NCBI RefSeq assembly: GCF_030812415.1 | Contig: NZ_JAUSST010000006.1 | Span: 310,001 to 374,000, forward strand | DNA length: 64,000 nt | DNA from: Paenibacillus harenae | GTDB lineage: Bacteria; Bacillota; Bacilli; Paenibacillales; Paenibacillaceae | Reading direction: 5' to 3' | Part shown: positions 7,969-16,199 of the stretch, piece by piece | Position numbering within the stretch: the stretch's first letter is position 1 | Layout: the number at the start of each line of letters is the position of its first letter | Position numbers and translations under genes: made by a program | Notes under the pieces: model-generated | The model's database searches: none | What the model was told of the DNA's origin: nothing | The model's input: the letters and a program-made list of their open reading frames with translations, nothing else

Positions 7969-8946
7969 ATGGAGTATGCGAAGCTGGGACGTTCAGGTCT
8001 TAACGTAAGCCGTTTGTGTCTGGGTACGATGAATTTCGGCGTGGATACGGATGAGAAGGAATCATTTCTTATTATGGATGCCGCTTCGGAGGCGGGAATC
8101 AACTTTTTTGACACCGCTAACATCTATGGCTGGGGCGAAAACTCGGGGCGTACGGAGGAAATCATCGGACGCTGGTTCAAACAGGGCGACGGCAGACGCG
8201 AGCGCACCGTTCTTGCTACGAAAGTATATGGCGATATGCACGACGATCATGATGGACCTAATCGCGAGGCGGGTTTGTCGGCATACAAGATTCGCAGACA
8301 TCTGGAGAGCTCGCTGAAGCGTCTTCAAACCGATCATATAGAGCTGTATCAAATGCATCACGTTGACCGCAGCGTGAATTGGAGCGAGCTATGGAGAGCG
8401 TTCGAGAACGCCGAAGCGCAGGGCAAGATCGGCTACGTGGGCTCGAGCAACTTCGCCGGCTGGGACATTGCGGTGGCCCAAGGAGAGGCGAAGGCGAGAG
8501 GACATATCGGCCTCGTGTCCGAACAGCACAAGTATAACCTGCTCTGCAGGCTGCCTGAGCTCGAAGTGCTTCCGGCTTCGCAAGCGCTTGGCCTTGGCGT
8601 TATTCCATGGAGTCCGCTCGACGGCGGCTTGCTCGCGGGCAACCATCGCCGCAAGGACGGCGGACGACGCAGCGGCGACGCGAAGCGGATCGACCAGCAT
8701 CGCAAGCAGCTGGACGCGTATGCCAAGTTCTGCGACGAGCTCGGCGAGCCGGAGGATCTCGTATCGCTCGCGTGGCTGCTCGCGAACCCGGCCGTGACGG
8801 CGCCGATCATTGGCGTGCGCACGCTCGACCAGTTCAAGCGCTCGTTACGCGCGCTCGAGGTTAAGCTCGGCGAGTCGGAGCTGAAGCGGATCGACGAAAT
8901 CTTCCCGGGCCCGGGCGGCGACGCGCCTCGCGCTTACGCCTGGTAA
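7969..8946 (+). CDS. Aldo/keto reductase
   Basis: A 325-aa NADPH-dependent oxidoreductase of the (beta/alpha)8 AKR superfamily. It begins MEYAKLGRSGLNVSRLCLGT. The catalytic Asp-Tyr pair is in FFDTANIYGWGENSG, Lys in VLATKVYG, and His in LYQMHHVD; the cofactor end is near IIGVRTLDQF. The start is ATG 7969 with GAAGGAG upstream; an upstream in-frame start would add 33 residues unlike the family. Substrate unknown. It is probably monocistronic, ending at the hairpin shared with ilvA. Confidence 0.9.
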   Translation: MEYAKLGRSGLNVSRLCLGTMNFGVDTDEKESFLIMDAASEAGINFFDTANIYGWGENSGRTEEIIGRWFKQGDGRRERTVLATKVYGDMHDDHDGPNREAGLSAYKIRRHLESSLKRLQTDHIELYQMHHVDRSVNWSELWRAFENAEAQGKIGYVGSSNFAGWDIAVAQGEAKARGHIGLVSEQHKYNLLCRLPELEVLPASQALGLGVIPWSPLDGGLLAGNHRRKDGGRRSGDAKRIDQHRKQLDAYAKFCDELGEPEDLVSLAWLLANPAVTAPIIGVRTLDQFKRSLRALEVKLGESELKRIDEIFPGPGGDAPRAYAW

Positions 8947-8955
8947 AACAAAATA

Positions 8956-8984
8956 GCGCCCCCGCCGCAAGCCGGCAGGAGCGC
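8956..8984. terminator. Hairpin between convergent aldo/keto reductase and ilvA genes
   Basis: GCGCCCCCGCCG (8956-8967 region) pairs with CGGCAGGAGCGC with two mismatches and a CAAG loop. A-rich sequence on the left gives a T-run for the minus strand, so it mainly ends ilvA. Confidence 0.6.
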
Positions 8985-8995
8985 CACGATACCAA

Positions 8996-10264
8996 TCAAA
9001 TCAATAGATTAAACAAGACGGGGTCCTTGTTCAACTCGACGAACTGGAAGCCTTTGCGCGACATGCGCTCCACTAGCGGGGCGTAGTCGTCGCGATGCTT
9101 CAGTTCGATACCGACGAGAGCGGGACCATTGTCCTTATTATGCTTCTTCGTGTACTCGAACCGGGTAATATCGTCGTTAGGCCCAAGCACTTGGTCCAAA
9201 AATTCACGCAAAGCACCTGCGCGCTGCGGGAAGCTCAGCATGAAATAATGCTTCAATCCCTCATAGATGAGCGAACGCTCCTTAATTTCCTGCATCCGGT
9301 CAATATCGTTATTGCCGCCGCTTACGACGCATACAACCGTCTTGCCCGCGATCTGCTCGCGGTATGCTTCAAGAGCGGCAATCGTCAGCGCGCCGGCAGG
9401 CTCGGCGACGATGGCATTCTCGTTATACAAATCGAGCATCGTCGTACATACTTTGCCTTCCGGCACGGCGATAACGTCATCCAGCAGCTCCTTGCATATC
9501 GCGAACGTGAGGTCGCCGACCCGCTTGACGGCGGCGCCGTCAACGAACTTGTCGATTTGATCGAGCGGCGTGACTTCGCCCATTTCGAGCGAGACGCGAA
9601 GCGAAGGCGCGCCTTCGGGCTCGACGCCGATCAGCTTCGTCGCAGGCGACACGATTTTGATATAAGAAGCAACGCCAGCCGCCAATCCTCCGCCGCCGAC
9701 CGTTAAGAAAATGTAATCCGGAATCGATTCGGCAGCTTCCATGATCTCTTGTCCGATCGTACCGTTGCCTGCGATAATCATGGCGTCGTCGAACGGGTGA
9801 ACGAACGCCATGCCGCTGCGCTGGCTTTCGGCGATAGCTTCTGCGTAAGCGTCGTCGAACGTATCGCCGGTCAATATCACTTCAACCTGCGAGCCGCCGA
9901 AGAAGGATACCTGCGTCACCTTCTGGCGAGGGGTTGTGCTGGGCATGTAGATTTTGCCGGGAATGCCTAGCGTCTGACACGAATAAGCAACGCCTTGGGC
10001 GTGATTGCCTGCGCTTGCGCAGATAACGCCCTTCTCGAGCGTCTCTGGTGACAGGGAGCGAATGAGATGGTAAGCGCCTCGTATTTTGAACGATCGGACG
10101 ATCTGCAGATCCTCGCGCTTAAGCAGCAGATTGCAGCCGTAACGCTCGGACAGCACGCGATTGTATTGCAGCGGCGTACGTGTAATGACATCTTTCAAAT
10201 GCATTTGTGCATGTACAATATCTTCAAGCCCGATGCGGGGTGAAGGTTCAACGTGTCGACTCAT
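8996..10264 (-). CDS. ilvA: Threonine ammonia-lyase (threonine dehydratase)
   Basis: PLP enzyme converting threonine to 2-oxobutyrate and ammonia, the first step of isoleucine synthesis. At 422 aa it matches B. subtilis IlvA. The PLP lysine is K60 in VRSFKIRGAYH; the phosphate-binding loop is TVGGGGLAAG; VSGGNND follows near residue 315. The last 90 residues (FMLSFPQRAGALREFLDQVL) form an ACT-like regulatory domain, so allosteric control by isoleucine is expected. No leader or T-box was seen upstream, and it stands alone. Confidence 0.93.
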   Translation of the reverse strand: MSRHVEPSPRIGLEDIVHAQMHLKDVITRTPLQYNRVLSERYGCNLLLKREDLQIVRSFKIRGAYHLIRSLSPETLEKGVICASAGNHAQGVAYSCQTLGIPGKIYMPSTTPRQKVTQVSFFGGSQVEVILTGDTFDDAYAEAIAESQRSGMAFVHPFDDAMIIAGNGTIGQEIMEAAESIPDYIFLTVGGGGLAAGVASYIKIVSPATKLIGVEPEGAPSLRVSLEMGEVTPLDQIDKFVDGAAVKRVGDLTFAICKELLDDVIAVPEGKVCTTMLDLYNENAIVAEPAGALTIAALEAYREQIAGKTVVCVVSGGNNDIDRMQEIKERSLIYEGLKHYFMLSFPQRAGALREFLDQVLGPNDDITRFEYTKKHNKDNGPALVGIELKHRDDYAPLVERMSRKGFQFVELNKDPVLFNLLI

Positions 10265-10381
10265 AAGCGTCCATCCTCTCGATCTGCATGAATATCAATA
10301 ATTATTATCGATCTATTATAGCATCTTCATTACCGGCTGACGCATTTCATGTCGAAGAATTAGACGAGAAGGAGGCCATCC

Positions 10382-10945
10382 ATGCGAAAAGCACTCAAAA
10401 GACTTGCTGTTTTCATCGTAATCGTCGTATTGCTTCTAGCAGGGGGAGGTTGGTGGCTCATCACCTATATCGAGCCCGATGAGGCGCTCACGATGAATTA
10501 TGAGCCGATTAGCGTGAAGGATAAAGCGCTGAATATGATCAAGAACCTGAAGCCGGAGCTTGTGCTGACCGAAGCGGATATTAACAATTTGCTCAAAATG
10601 CATTTATCCGAGTCCGCCGAACCGCTTGCCCCGGACACGACGTTAGATGGTGCTGTATTCGAGCTTGAAGGCAACAGGCTGATCGCACGGCTGAATGTTA
10701 CTTACAAGGATCGCGTGCCTGCGCAGTTGCAGGCGGAGTACAAGCTCGAGTGGCAAGCGCCGAACATCGTGCTAAGACCTCGGGCGTTAACCGTCAAAGA
10801 GGTGCATCTGCCGCTGCGATTGCTAGAGACGCAAGTCATTCCGCTTGATCTGCCGCAGCAGGACGTCGTTACCGTACAAGACGTACAGTTCAGCGGCGAT
10901 CATATAAGTATTCTTTTTAAGCTGCAGCTGAAGTTGAACTTTTAA
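10382..10945 (+). CDS. Membrane-anchored extracytoplasmic protein, YpmS-like
   Basis: The 187-aa product has an N-terminal membrane anchor (residues 8-29, LAVFIVIVVLLLAGGGWWLI) and an extracellular beta-rich domain with alternating hydrophobic strands (LNVTYKDRVPAQLQAEYKLE). This layout resembles the Bacillus YpmS-type proteins of unknown function. GAAGGAGG precedes the ATG. It is monocistronic between ilvA (divergent) and a terminator. The family likeness is general, not decisive. Confidence 0.7.
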   Translation: MRKALKRLAVFIVIVVLLLAGGGWWLITYIEPDEALTMNYEPISVKDKALNMIKNLKPELVLTEADINNLLKMHLSESAEPLAPDTTLDGAVFELEGNRLIARLNVTYKDRVPAQLQAEYKLEWQAPNIVLRPRALTVKEVHLPLRLLETQVIPLDLPQQDVVTVQDVQFSGDHISILFKLQLKLNF

Positions 10946-10972
10946 TTTAATAGTTTCATATAAATAGCGAAG

Positions 10973-11002
10973 AACCGCCCACTGATGTGAGCGGTTTTTT
11001 CT
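10973..11002 (+). terminator. Rho-independent terminator after the YpmS-like gene
   Basis: AACCGCCCAC (10973-10982) pairs with GTGAGCGGTT with one mismatch, followed by TTTTTTC. Confidence 0.75.
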
Positions 11003-11015
11003 ATAGTTTATACGA

Positions 11016-11909
11016 TTAGTTGATCGTAATGCCCGCGCTTGCGAAACCAGTCGCCGTAATCAGCTCGATAAGAGCGTCGCCTGCAACGGAGTAGACCATC
11101 AGCAAGCGAGTAGTTGCTGTTACCGGAACGGCTATTGGCGAAGTGATGCCGCCAAACGTATCGCCGATCGCAATCAATCCGGCTGGAAGAGTCATATTTA
11201 CTAGAGCGGTTGCCACAGGGGTGAATACGTTATTGGTTAAGTCTGTGTTGCTATAGAGCTGCGCAGTTACGGTTGCTGGTCCCGTCAGTGTGAGTGTAGC
11301 CGTGTTGCTGAATGTAGCTGAAATCGAAGTAATCGTTCCGTCGCGAGGGACGGAGAAGGCCATATTTGGACCGAGAAGTGCGATATTGGCAAGACTTGTC
11401 AAATCGATTGTTCCACCAATCAAGGAAACTCCCGGAAGGGCTGTGCCAAATGCGACAAGACTTACGGTCGACACTAAACCTAATACCGAAGTAAGGACTA
11501 CGGGGATACCGGAAGCGAACGGAATGATCGAACCGGTCGTTCCTGGCGCGCCGGTCGCGCCGGTAGCACCGGTAGGCCCGATAGGACCGATCAAGCCGGC
11601 AGCGCCGACAGCCCCTGCGGGTCCAACAGGCCCAGCAGGTCCGACGGGTCCAGCAGGTCCGGCAGGACCAACAGCTCCGCCTCCTCCAGTACCGCCACCA
11701 CCACCATTCGGGCCATAGTACCCGCGCGGACCTCTAGGACCTCTGAGTCCTCTGGGTCCTCTGAGCCCCGTTGGAACGTTAACTAGTATTTTATCGGTTA
11801 TGATTTTTTTCTTAACGATGACACAATCTTTCTTTCTTTTTGGATGACATTTGACAACACGCTTTTTTGCACAACGTTTTTTCTCGTTTAGATAACCCAG
11901 TTGAAGCAC
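11016..11909 (-). CDS. Collagen-like exosporium-type protein with BclB-like C-terminal domain
   Basis: The product (up to 297 aa) starts with a Lys/Arg/Cys-rich region (residues 9-45), then G-x-y collagen repeats (about residues 48-126; GPR and GPA/GPV triplets broken by a glycine-rich stretch), and ends in a hydrophobic 170-residue beta-domain like the C-terminal trimeric domain of BclB-type exosporium glycoproteins. It probably forms collagen-like fibres on the spore surface. The start is uncertain. GTG at 11909 lies inside the GGGAGGTG Shine-Dalgarno sequence, so translation may really begin at CTG 11900, 8 bases after GGGAGG. Upstream CATAC-type -10 elements suggest mother-cell sigma control. 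Confidence 0.85.
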   Translation of the reverse strand: MLQLGYLNEKKRCAKKRVVKCHPKRKKDCVIVKKKIITDKILVNVPTGLRGPRGLRGPRGPRGYYGPNGGGGGTGGGGAVGPAGPAGPVGPAGPVGPAGAVGAAGLIGPIGPTGATGATGAPGTTGSIIPFASGIPVVLTSVLGLVSTVSLVAFGTALPGVSLIGGTIDLTSLANIALLGPNMAFSVPRDGTITSISATFSNTATLTLTGPATVTAQLYSNTDLTNNVFTPVATALVNMTLPAGLIAIGDTFGGITSPIAVPVTATTRLLMVYSVAGDALIELITATGFASAGITIN

Positions 11910-11927
11910 CTCCCTATTATTTGTTCC

Positions 11928-11936
11928 TATATTATG
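11928..11936 (-). promoter_or_regulatory. Possible mother-cell sigma (SigE/SigK) -10 element
   Basis: On the minus strand GGGCATACATAATATAGG contains CATAATATA, matching the SigK -10 form CATAnnnTA, and overlaps CATACATA, close to the SigE -10. No convincing -35 was found at standard spacing. The position, just before the collagen-like gene, suits a spore-surface gene. Confidence 0.3.
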
Positions 11937-12176
11937 TATGCCCGGTAGAAGCGGATTGGGATTTTGTATGCTATTTTACAATAAATAACCTTTTTTTGTT
12001 AAAATGGTTATTTGCTAGCAATAGATTCGTCTATGTCGAGTAGATAAGGCCCGAACTTTCATACCCAGACTAATCCCTTTGCTGGGGGAGAAGGGCGGAT
12101 TAAGGCGGCGGCGTAGGTAGTTGAAGGATAGGACTGAGTAATAAGGACTGGTCTTCCGCAAACAGGATAGAAAGGA
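11937..12176. other. Gene-free stretch between the collagen-like gene and the Fur-regulated operon
   Basis: AT-rich near 11960-12010, then mixed. It holds the upstream region of the collagen-like gene (minus) and the approach to the Fur promoter (plus). I see no further gene or clear structure. Confidence 0.5.
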
Positions 12177-12231
12177 TTGACAATATGAGTGAGAATAGTT
12201 ATCATATATACGAAAGTGATAATCATTATCA
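12177..12231 (+). promoter_or_regulatory. Promoter with tandem Fur boxes
   Basis: TTGACA (12177-12182), 17 bases, TATCAT (12200-12205) is a near-consensus SigA promoter. Two 7-1-7 inverted repeats overlap it: TGAGAATaGTTATCA at 12190-12204, across the spacer and -10, and TGATAATcATTATCA at 12217-12231, a perfect match to the Bacillus Fur consensus, over the probable start of transcription. Iron-dependent repression of the downstream flavodoxin operon follows directly. Confidence 0.88.
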
Positions 12232-12278
12232 GTTAATGCGGATGAAAATAGTGATAGCCAAGGCAGGAGGTTTCTTTA

Positions 12279-12437
12279 ATGGGCTTGTTATATGAGATGG
12301 TAACGAATAAGCGGGAAGCGACTGTCCTGCTGCATGAGGAGAACCGGACTGCCGGAGACAATATGAAATCAATCCAATTAACGCCGCAGGGACGGGTTCT
12401 GCCTGACCTGATACGGGAAGATAAGAATGAGACATAG
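12279..12437 (+). CDS. 52-aa small protein, first gene of the Fur-controlled operon
   Basis: The frame reads MGLLYEMVTNKREATVLLHE and ends EDKNET. GGAGG at 12266-12270 lies 8 bases before the ATG. The product is soluble and charged with no signal or membrane segment. It lies 47 bases after the second Fur box and 40 bases before the propeller-like gene, so it should be made under iron starvation. I do not recognise it; a role as an iron-responsive adaptor is only a guess. Confidence 0.6.
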   Translation: MGLLYEMVTNKREATVLLHEENRTAGDNMKSIQLTPQGRVLPDLIREDKNET

Positions 12438-12477
12438 ATGCGCGAGCATACATACCTGAAACAAAGGAGAGAGACAT

Positions 12478-13281
12478 ATGCAGACGGAAACAAGCAGGCC
12501 ATGGAACTGGCTGCTGTTCCCTTTTTCATCGATCAAGGCTGGGCCTGACTTTTTGTACGCTGCTTCGGTCGGGCATGGCGTATATGCCATTGATGCTTCC
12601 GAGAAATGGGTGAAGCTGGGCAGCGGCATGCCGGACGGAGCGGCGGTCAATCGGCTGCAATTGCAGCATGATCTGCTTCACGCTTGCACGAGCGACGGCT
12701 TGTATGAATGGGATGGCAGCGAGTGGGTGAACGACGGTCTTACGATACCGTGCTACCAATACCGCCTGATCGGCGGCACTTCCTACGCGGCAACCGAATA
12801 CGGGCTGTGGTCGAAAGGAGCGGGAGGCTGGGAGAAGGCGGCATGCTCCGACAAGAGGGTATTCGATTTTATTAACCTGCCGCAGTATCTCGTCATTGCG
12901 CATGAGAGCGGTATTTCGCTCTATGATCGGTTCATGGATGATTGGGCGCATTTCGAATTACAGGCATGCGTAACCAGCTTGGCCGTGTTCAGAGGCCATC
13001 TGATCGGTACGAGCGACAAAGGCGAGCTTCTTATCGGCGATAAGAAGGGGCGCTTCAATCGGATCCGTTTCGGCAAGCCGTTTATTTTCTCCGTGCTGGC
13101 AAAGGGGAACGACATTTATGCGTGCACCGACAAGGGATTGTTTCGGCTTGCTTATATCGGCCAGCAGGTGACACTGCTCTCGGTTAAGCTGGGATGCCCG
13201 GTTACGGACGTCGATTTGCAGGGCGACAGTATATATATGGCCACGCTGTTTCAAGGGATTCAAACATTGAATAGGGATTAG
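12478..13281 (+). CDS. Beta-propeller-like protein of an iron-starvation operon
   Basis: The 267-aa product shows about six repeats of roughly 40 residues with a D/G-aromatic turn followed by short strands (YAASVGHGVYAIDASEKWVK; HACTSDGLYEWDGSEWVN; YACTDKGLFRLAYIG), as in WD40/Kelch/YVTN-type propellers. There is no signal peptide, so it is probably cytosolic. AAAGGAGAGAG precedes the ATG. It lies between the 52-aa gene and flavodoxin behind the tandem Fur boxes. Function unknown; it may act as a scaffold or partner for the flavodoxin. Confidence 0.7.
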   Translation: MQTETSRPWNWLLFPFSSIKAGPDFLYAASVGHGVYAIDASEKWVKLGSGMPDGAAVNRLQLQHDLLHACTSDGLYEWDGSEWVNDGLTIPCYQYRLIGGTSYAATEYGLWSKGAGGWEKAACSDKRVFDFINLPQYLVIAHESGISLYDRFMDDWAHFELQACVTSLAVFRGHLIGTSDKGELLIGDKKGRFNRIRFGKPFIFSVLAKGNDIYACTDKGLFRLAYIGQQVTLLSVKLGCPVTDVDLQGDSIYMATLFQGIQTLNRD

Positions 13282-13304
13282 AAGACGATAGGAGGGCTGG
13301 TCGG

Positions 13305-13757
13305 ATGCCAAAAGTATTGGTCGTATATGCAAGCATGACTGGCAATACGGAAGAAATGGCGGAGGCGATCGCGGCAGGAGCGGCCGAAGCAGGGGTGGAG
13401 GTCGTGTCGAAGGAGGCGTTCGACGCTTCCGCTGCAGAGCTGCTTGAGTACGATGGCATCATTATAGGCGCGTACACATGGGGAGATGGCGAGCTGCCCG
13501 ACGAGTTCATCGATTTCTACGAAGGGATGGACGGCCTTGATCTCACTGGCAAAAAAGCAGCCGTATTCGGCTCGGGCGATACGTCATACCCGATTTATTG
13601 CGGCGCTGTCGATACGATTGAAGTGAAGCTGCGGGAGCTTGGCGCGGAGATCGTTGCAGAGAGCATGAAGTTCGAATATAATCCTTCGAACGAAGAGCTG
13701 GAGCAAGGCAAGAGAGTCGGCCGCCAAGTAGCGGGACTTGCTGCGGTTGCAGGATAA
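13305..13757 (+). CDS. Flavodoxin
   Basis: A 150-aa short-chain flavodoxin. The FMN phosphate loop is SMTGNTEEMAE (residues about 9-19), the isoalloxazine-flanking loops are AYTWGDGELPD (about 57-67) and FGSGDTSYPIYCGA (about 87-100). It carries single electrons and replaces ferredoxin when iron is short. That fits its place behind two Fur boxes; B. subtilis places flavodoxins YkuN and YkuP under Fur in the same way. The SD is GGAGG, 23 bases after the propeller-like gene. Confidence 0.93.
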   Translation: MPKVLVVYASMTGNTEEMAEAIAAGAAEAGVEVVSKEAFDASAAELLEYDGIIIGAYTWGDGELPDEFIDFYEGMDGLDLTGKKAAVFGSGDTSYPIYCGAVDTIEVKLRELGAEIVAESMKFEYNPSNEELEQGKRVGRQVAGLAAVAG

Positions 13758-13781
13758 TCAGACGGAAGGGCGGCCGTTGCG

Positions 13782-14453
13782 ATGAGCCGGATGCATGAAG
13801 TATTGCGGTTAGAGGACTACAAGCTGGAAGAGCTGCTGCGCAGCACTCGTGGCCAGGCCGAGCGGGGTGGTGAACGGGATGTGACTTGGAAGCAGCTGGC
13901 GCAATATGCGGCCAGCCATTGTTTGAACGAATTTTACGCGCTTCCGATCGAAGCGCGAACGGAGCAGTCGATAACGGCTATTATCGAGCGGCGATGGAGC
14001 AATCGCTATTATAAATTTCATTCAAACGAGCATTATTTGCAAATGAAGCAAAAAGTGATTTCGCATTTAACGGCGTATCTGACAGGGGAGTACCGGACAT
14101 GCGAGCCGATCGTTCGATTCGAGCAGCTTAGCGCTTACGTGCCGTCCATAGATATGGAGCTTTCGCAAATTTTTCAACTGATTATCGAGGATGTTTCAGC
14201 CGTGAACGGCTATACGGTACAAAAATACGTAATCGACGAGAATGAAGCAACGGTTTCGACGTTCTTCCACATGACAACGGTGTTCTGCGCGCATGCGTTC
14301 GAGGTGCTTCCCGTCACGATAGAGGTACTGTCGCTGCTTAGCGGCAAACGTTTCGTCTGTTATCCCGATGAATCAACTCTCCTGCAATCTCTCGACTATA
14401 TGCGTTTGGCCAAAAGTCTATTGCCCCTTCCCAGTGTGGAACTGGTGAATTAG
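13782..14453 (+). CDS. Unknown 223-aa protein, last gene of the flavodoxin operon
   Basis: Soluble, mostly helical-looking protein, with RRWSNRYYKFHSNEHYLQMK as its most distinctive stretch and a hydrophobic C-terminal half (AHAFEVLPVTIEVLSLLSGK). No recognised motif. It begins 24 bases after the flavodoxin gene and ends at a hairpin, so it should share the Fur-controlled transcript. It has a weaker ribosome site (GGAAGGGCGG) than its neighbours. Confidence 0.65.
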   Translation: MSRMHEVLRLEDYKLEELLRSTRGQAERGGERDVTWKQLAQYAASHCLNEFYALPIEARTEQSITAIIERRWSNRYYKFHSNEHYLQMKQKVISHLTAYLTGEYRTCEPIVRFEQLSAYVPSIDMELSQIFQLIIEDVSAVNGYTVQKYVIDENEATVSTFFHMTTVFCAHAFEVLPVTIEVLSLLSGKRFVCYPDESTLLQSLDYMRLAKSLLPLPSVELVN

Positions 14454-14471
14454 GAATCAAGTTTAAAAAAT

Positions 14472-14520
14472 GCAGGTTTTGAGCTATCCGGTCCGGATAG
14501 CTGGAAGCCTGCTTATTTGT
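14472..14520 (+). terminator. Hairpin at the end of the flavodoxin operon
   Basis: AGCTATCCGG (14482-14491) pairs with CCGGATAGCT (14493-14502), extended by GCAGG/CCTGC outside and followed by TTATTTGTTG. The U-run is interrupted. Confidence 0.6.
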
Positions 14521-14599
14521 TGTAGACAATTGAATCCGATTTCAAGTAACATGGCAGTAGTTAGAAGGGTCATAGAAGAACCACTTGGGAGAGATCAGG

Positions 14600-15451
14600 T
14601 TGTCAGAGGAATTATTACTAACATTTCGTTCGCCGCCGCTGCCCTTTTTTATAGAATCGAATCGATTAACCTATGGTGTAGGCGAGGAGCATCCGAACCG
14701 TTCCAACTTGGGCGTATTTGACCTGCTGTTTGTTAATGAGGGCTCGCTTCATGTAGCCGAAGAGAATCGCAGATGGAAGCTTGGTCCTGGAGATGTACTC
14801 ATATTGCGACCCGATCGGTGGCATTATTCAACGAAGCCATGCTCGGAAGATACGGTGTTCGACTGGGTTCATTTTCAGACGGTCGGCGCTTGGGAAGAGA
14901 CGGAAGGAAGCCAGTCGGGCTCGCTTCGCGGCGACTATTATACGTATGCCATTCGGCTGCCGAAGCATATGAAGTTGACCTATCCGGACGAAGCTAAAGT
15001 TATATTCTCGCAGCTGCACGAGGCGGCTAAAAGCTCATCGCATGGCGCATTCTGGGATCGGCAGCAGCGTTTTCTGCATTTATTGCAAATGCTGGACGAG
15101 GGCTGGAGGTCGGACGCGGCGAAAGCAGCCGTATCGGTCGCGGAACGGGCGGCTGCGTATTTGAAGCTCAATTACCGCAATCCGATCAGCAACACGATGC
15201 TTAGTGAAGTGCTGCAGCTTCATACGAACTATATTACACGCTCGATGACCGAGGTGTTCGGCTGCACGCCGCAGCAATATTTGCTTTATTACCGCTTGGA
15301 TCAGGCGAAGCTCCTGCTCATTAAGACGGACTGGACGATTGCCCGCGTAGCGGAAGAGACGGGCTTCCGGCAAACGCCGCATTTCTCGAGGCTGTTTGCC
15401 TCCAATACGGGCATGCCGCCGCTGAAATTCCGCAAACGGTTCACGATGTAG
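14600..15451 (+). CDS. AraC family transcriptional regulator
   Basis: The N-terminal cupin sensor domain (about residues 25-140; GDVLILRPDRWHYSTKPC) is followed by a C-terminal double helix-turn-helix (about 185-283; NPISNTMLSEVLQLHTNYIT and the signature FRQTPHFSRLFASNTGMPPL). It probably binds a sugar or similar ligand. TTG 14600 is preferred because GGGAGAG lies 6 bases upstream; the in-frame TTG at 14585 lacks one. It is not in an obvious operon and its target is not apparent nearby. Confidence 0.87.
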   Translation: MSEELLLTFRSPPLPFFIESNRLTYGVGEEHPNRSNLGVFDLLFVNEGSLHVAEENRRWKLGPGDVLILRPDRWHYSTKPCSEDTVFDWVHFQTVGAWEETEGSQSGSLRGDYYTYAIRLPKHMKLTYPDEAKVIFSQLHEAAKSSSHGAFWDRQQRFLHLLQMLDEGWRSDAAKAAVSVAERAAAYLKLNYRNPISNTMLSEVLQLHTNYITRSMTEVFGCTPQQYLLYYRLDQAKLLLIKTDWTIARVAEETGFRQTPHFSRLFASNTGMPPLKFRKRFTM

Positions 15452-15527
15452 AAGTTAATCGGATTCATGAATAATTTTCCTCCGTTAATCAAAAACTGGT
15501 TTCAACAACGCTGAAGGAGAGTGCGCG

Positions 15528-16199
15528 ATGATTGAACGGTTTTCGTTAACGGGGGAAATTGGCGATATTGTAGAGAGGTTTCAAGTAGGTAAAGTAGTTC
15601 GAGGGTATACGAACCGGTTCAATGTATCGCCGACGCAAACGGTGTCGATCGTGATGAACGATCGCCATGGGCAGCGGACCATGCAGGAGTCGAGATGGGG
15701 GCTGTTCCCGTTCTGGGCGAAGGATTCGGTGAATGCCGATCATGCGACGCTGTCCCAGAAGCCGTTCCTGGATCGGATGCTGCGCAAGCAGCGCTGCGTA
15801 TTGCCATGCAGCGGTTTCTTCGGACGCAAGCAAATCGGGCAGGAGCGCGATCCGCGGGCGATGCATGTTGTCCTCCCGAATCAACCGGTATTCGGCGTGG
15901 CCGCGATCTATGATTCGTGGAAGGATGCGAGAGGGCAGGAGGTTCGCGCTTTCACGATTATAACAGCCGCCTCATCGGGCGCCATGTCCGTATGGCAGCC
16001 CCGCGTGCCCGTTATATTGGATGAAGAGGGCGTCGAGGATTGGCTTAATCCGAAGCTAACGGAATTCGCCGGCTTGCGCAAACATCTGGAGGCCATGGAT
16101 ACCTATCTCATGCGCGCCTATCCGGTCACCAACGCGGTGCACGACGAATGGTTCGAGTCCCCCGATTGCATTCGGGAAGTCCGGATCGACTACGCTTAG
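15528..16199 (+). CDS. SRAP (YedK/HMCES) family protein with lost catalytic residues
   Basis: SRAP proteins form a covalent thiazolidine link between Cys2 and abasic sites in single-stranded DNA. The 223-aa product keeps the fold signature (NRFNVSPTQ, WGLFPFWAKD, VLPCSGFF, FTIITAA, VPVILDEEGVEDWL). It begins MIERFSLT where the family has MCGRF(T/S)L, so the essential Cys2 is Ile. The GFxEW glutamate is Gly (GFFGR), and the histidine before the final RxPVIL-like segment appears to be Gln (WQPRVPVIL). Only the Asn of VNADHAT remains. It is likely inactive for crosslinking and may bind DNA only. GGAG precedes the ATG; no operon partner. Confidence 0.82.
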   Translation: MIERFSLTGEIGDIVERFQVGKVVRGYTNRFNVSPTQTVSIVMNDRHGQRTMQESRWGLFPFWAKDSVNADHATLSQKPFLDRMLRKQRCVLPCSGFFGRKQIGQERDPRAMHVVLPNQPVFGVAAIYDSWKDARGQEVRAFTIITAASSGAMSVWQPRVPVILDEEGVEDWLNPKLTEFAGLRKHLEAMDTYLMRAYPVTNAVHDEWFESPDCIREVRIDYA

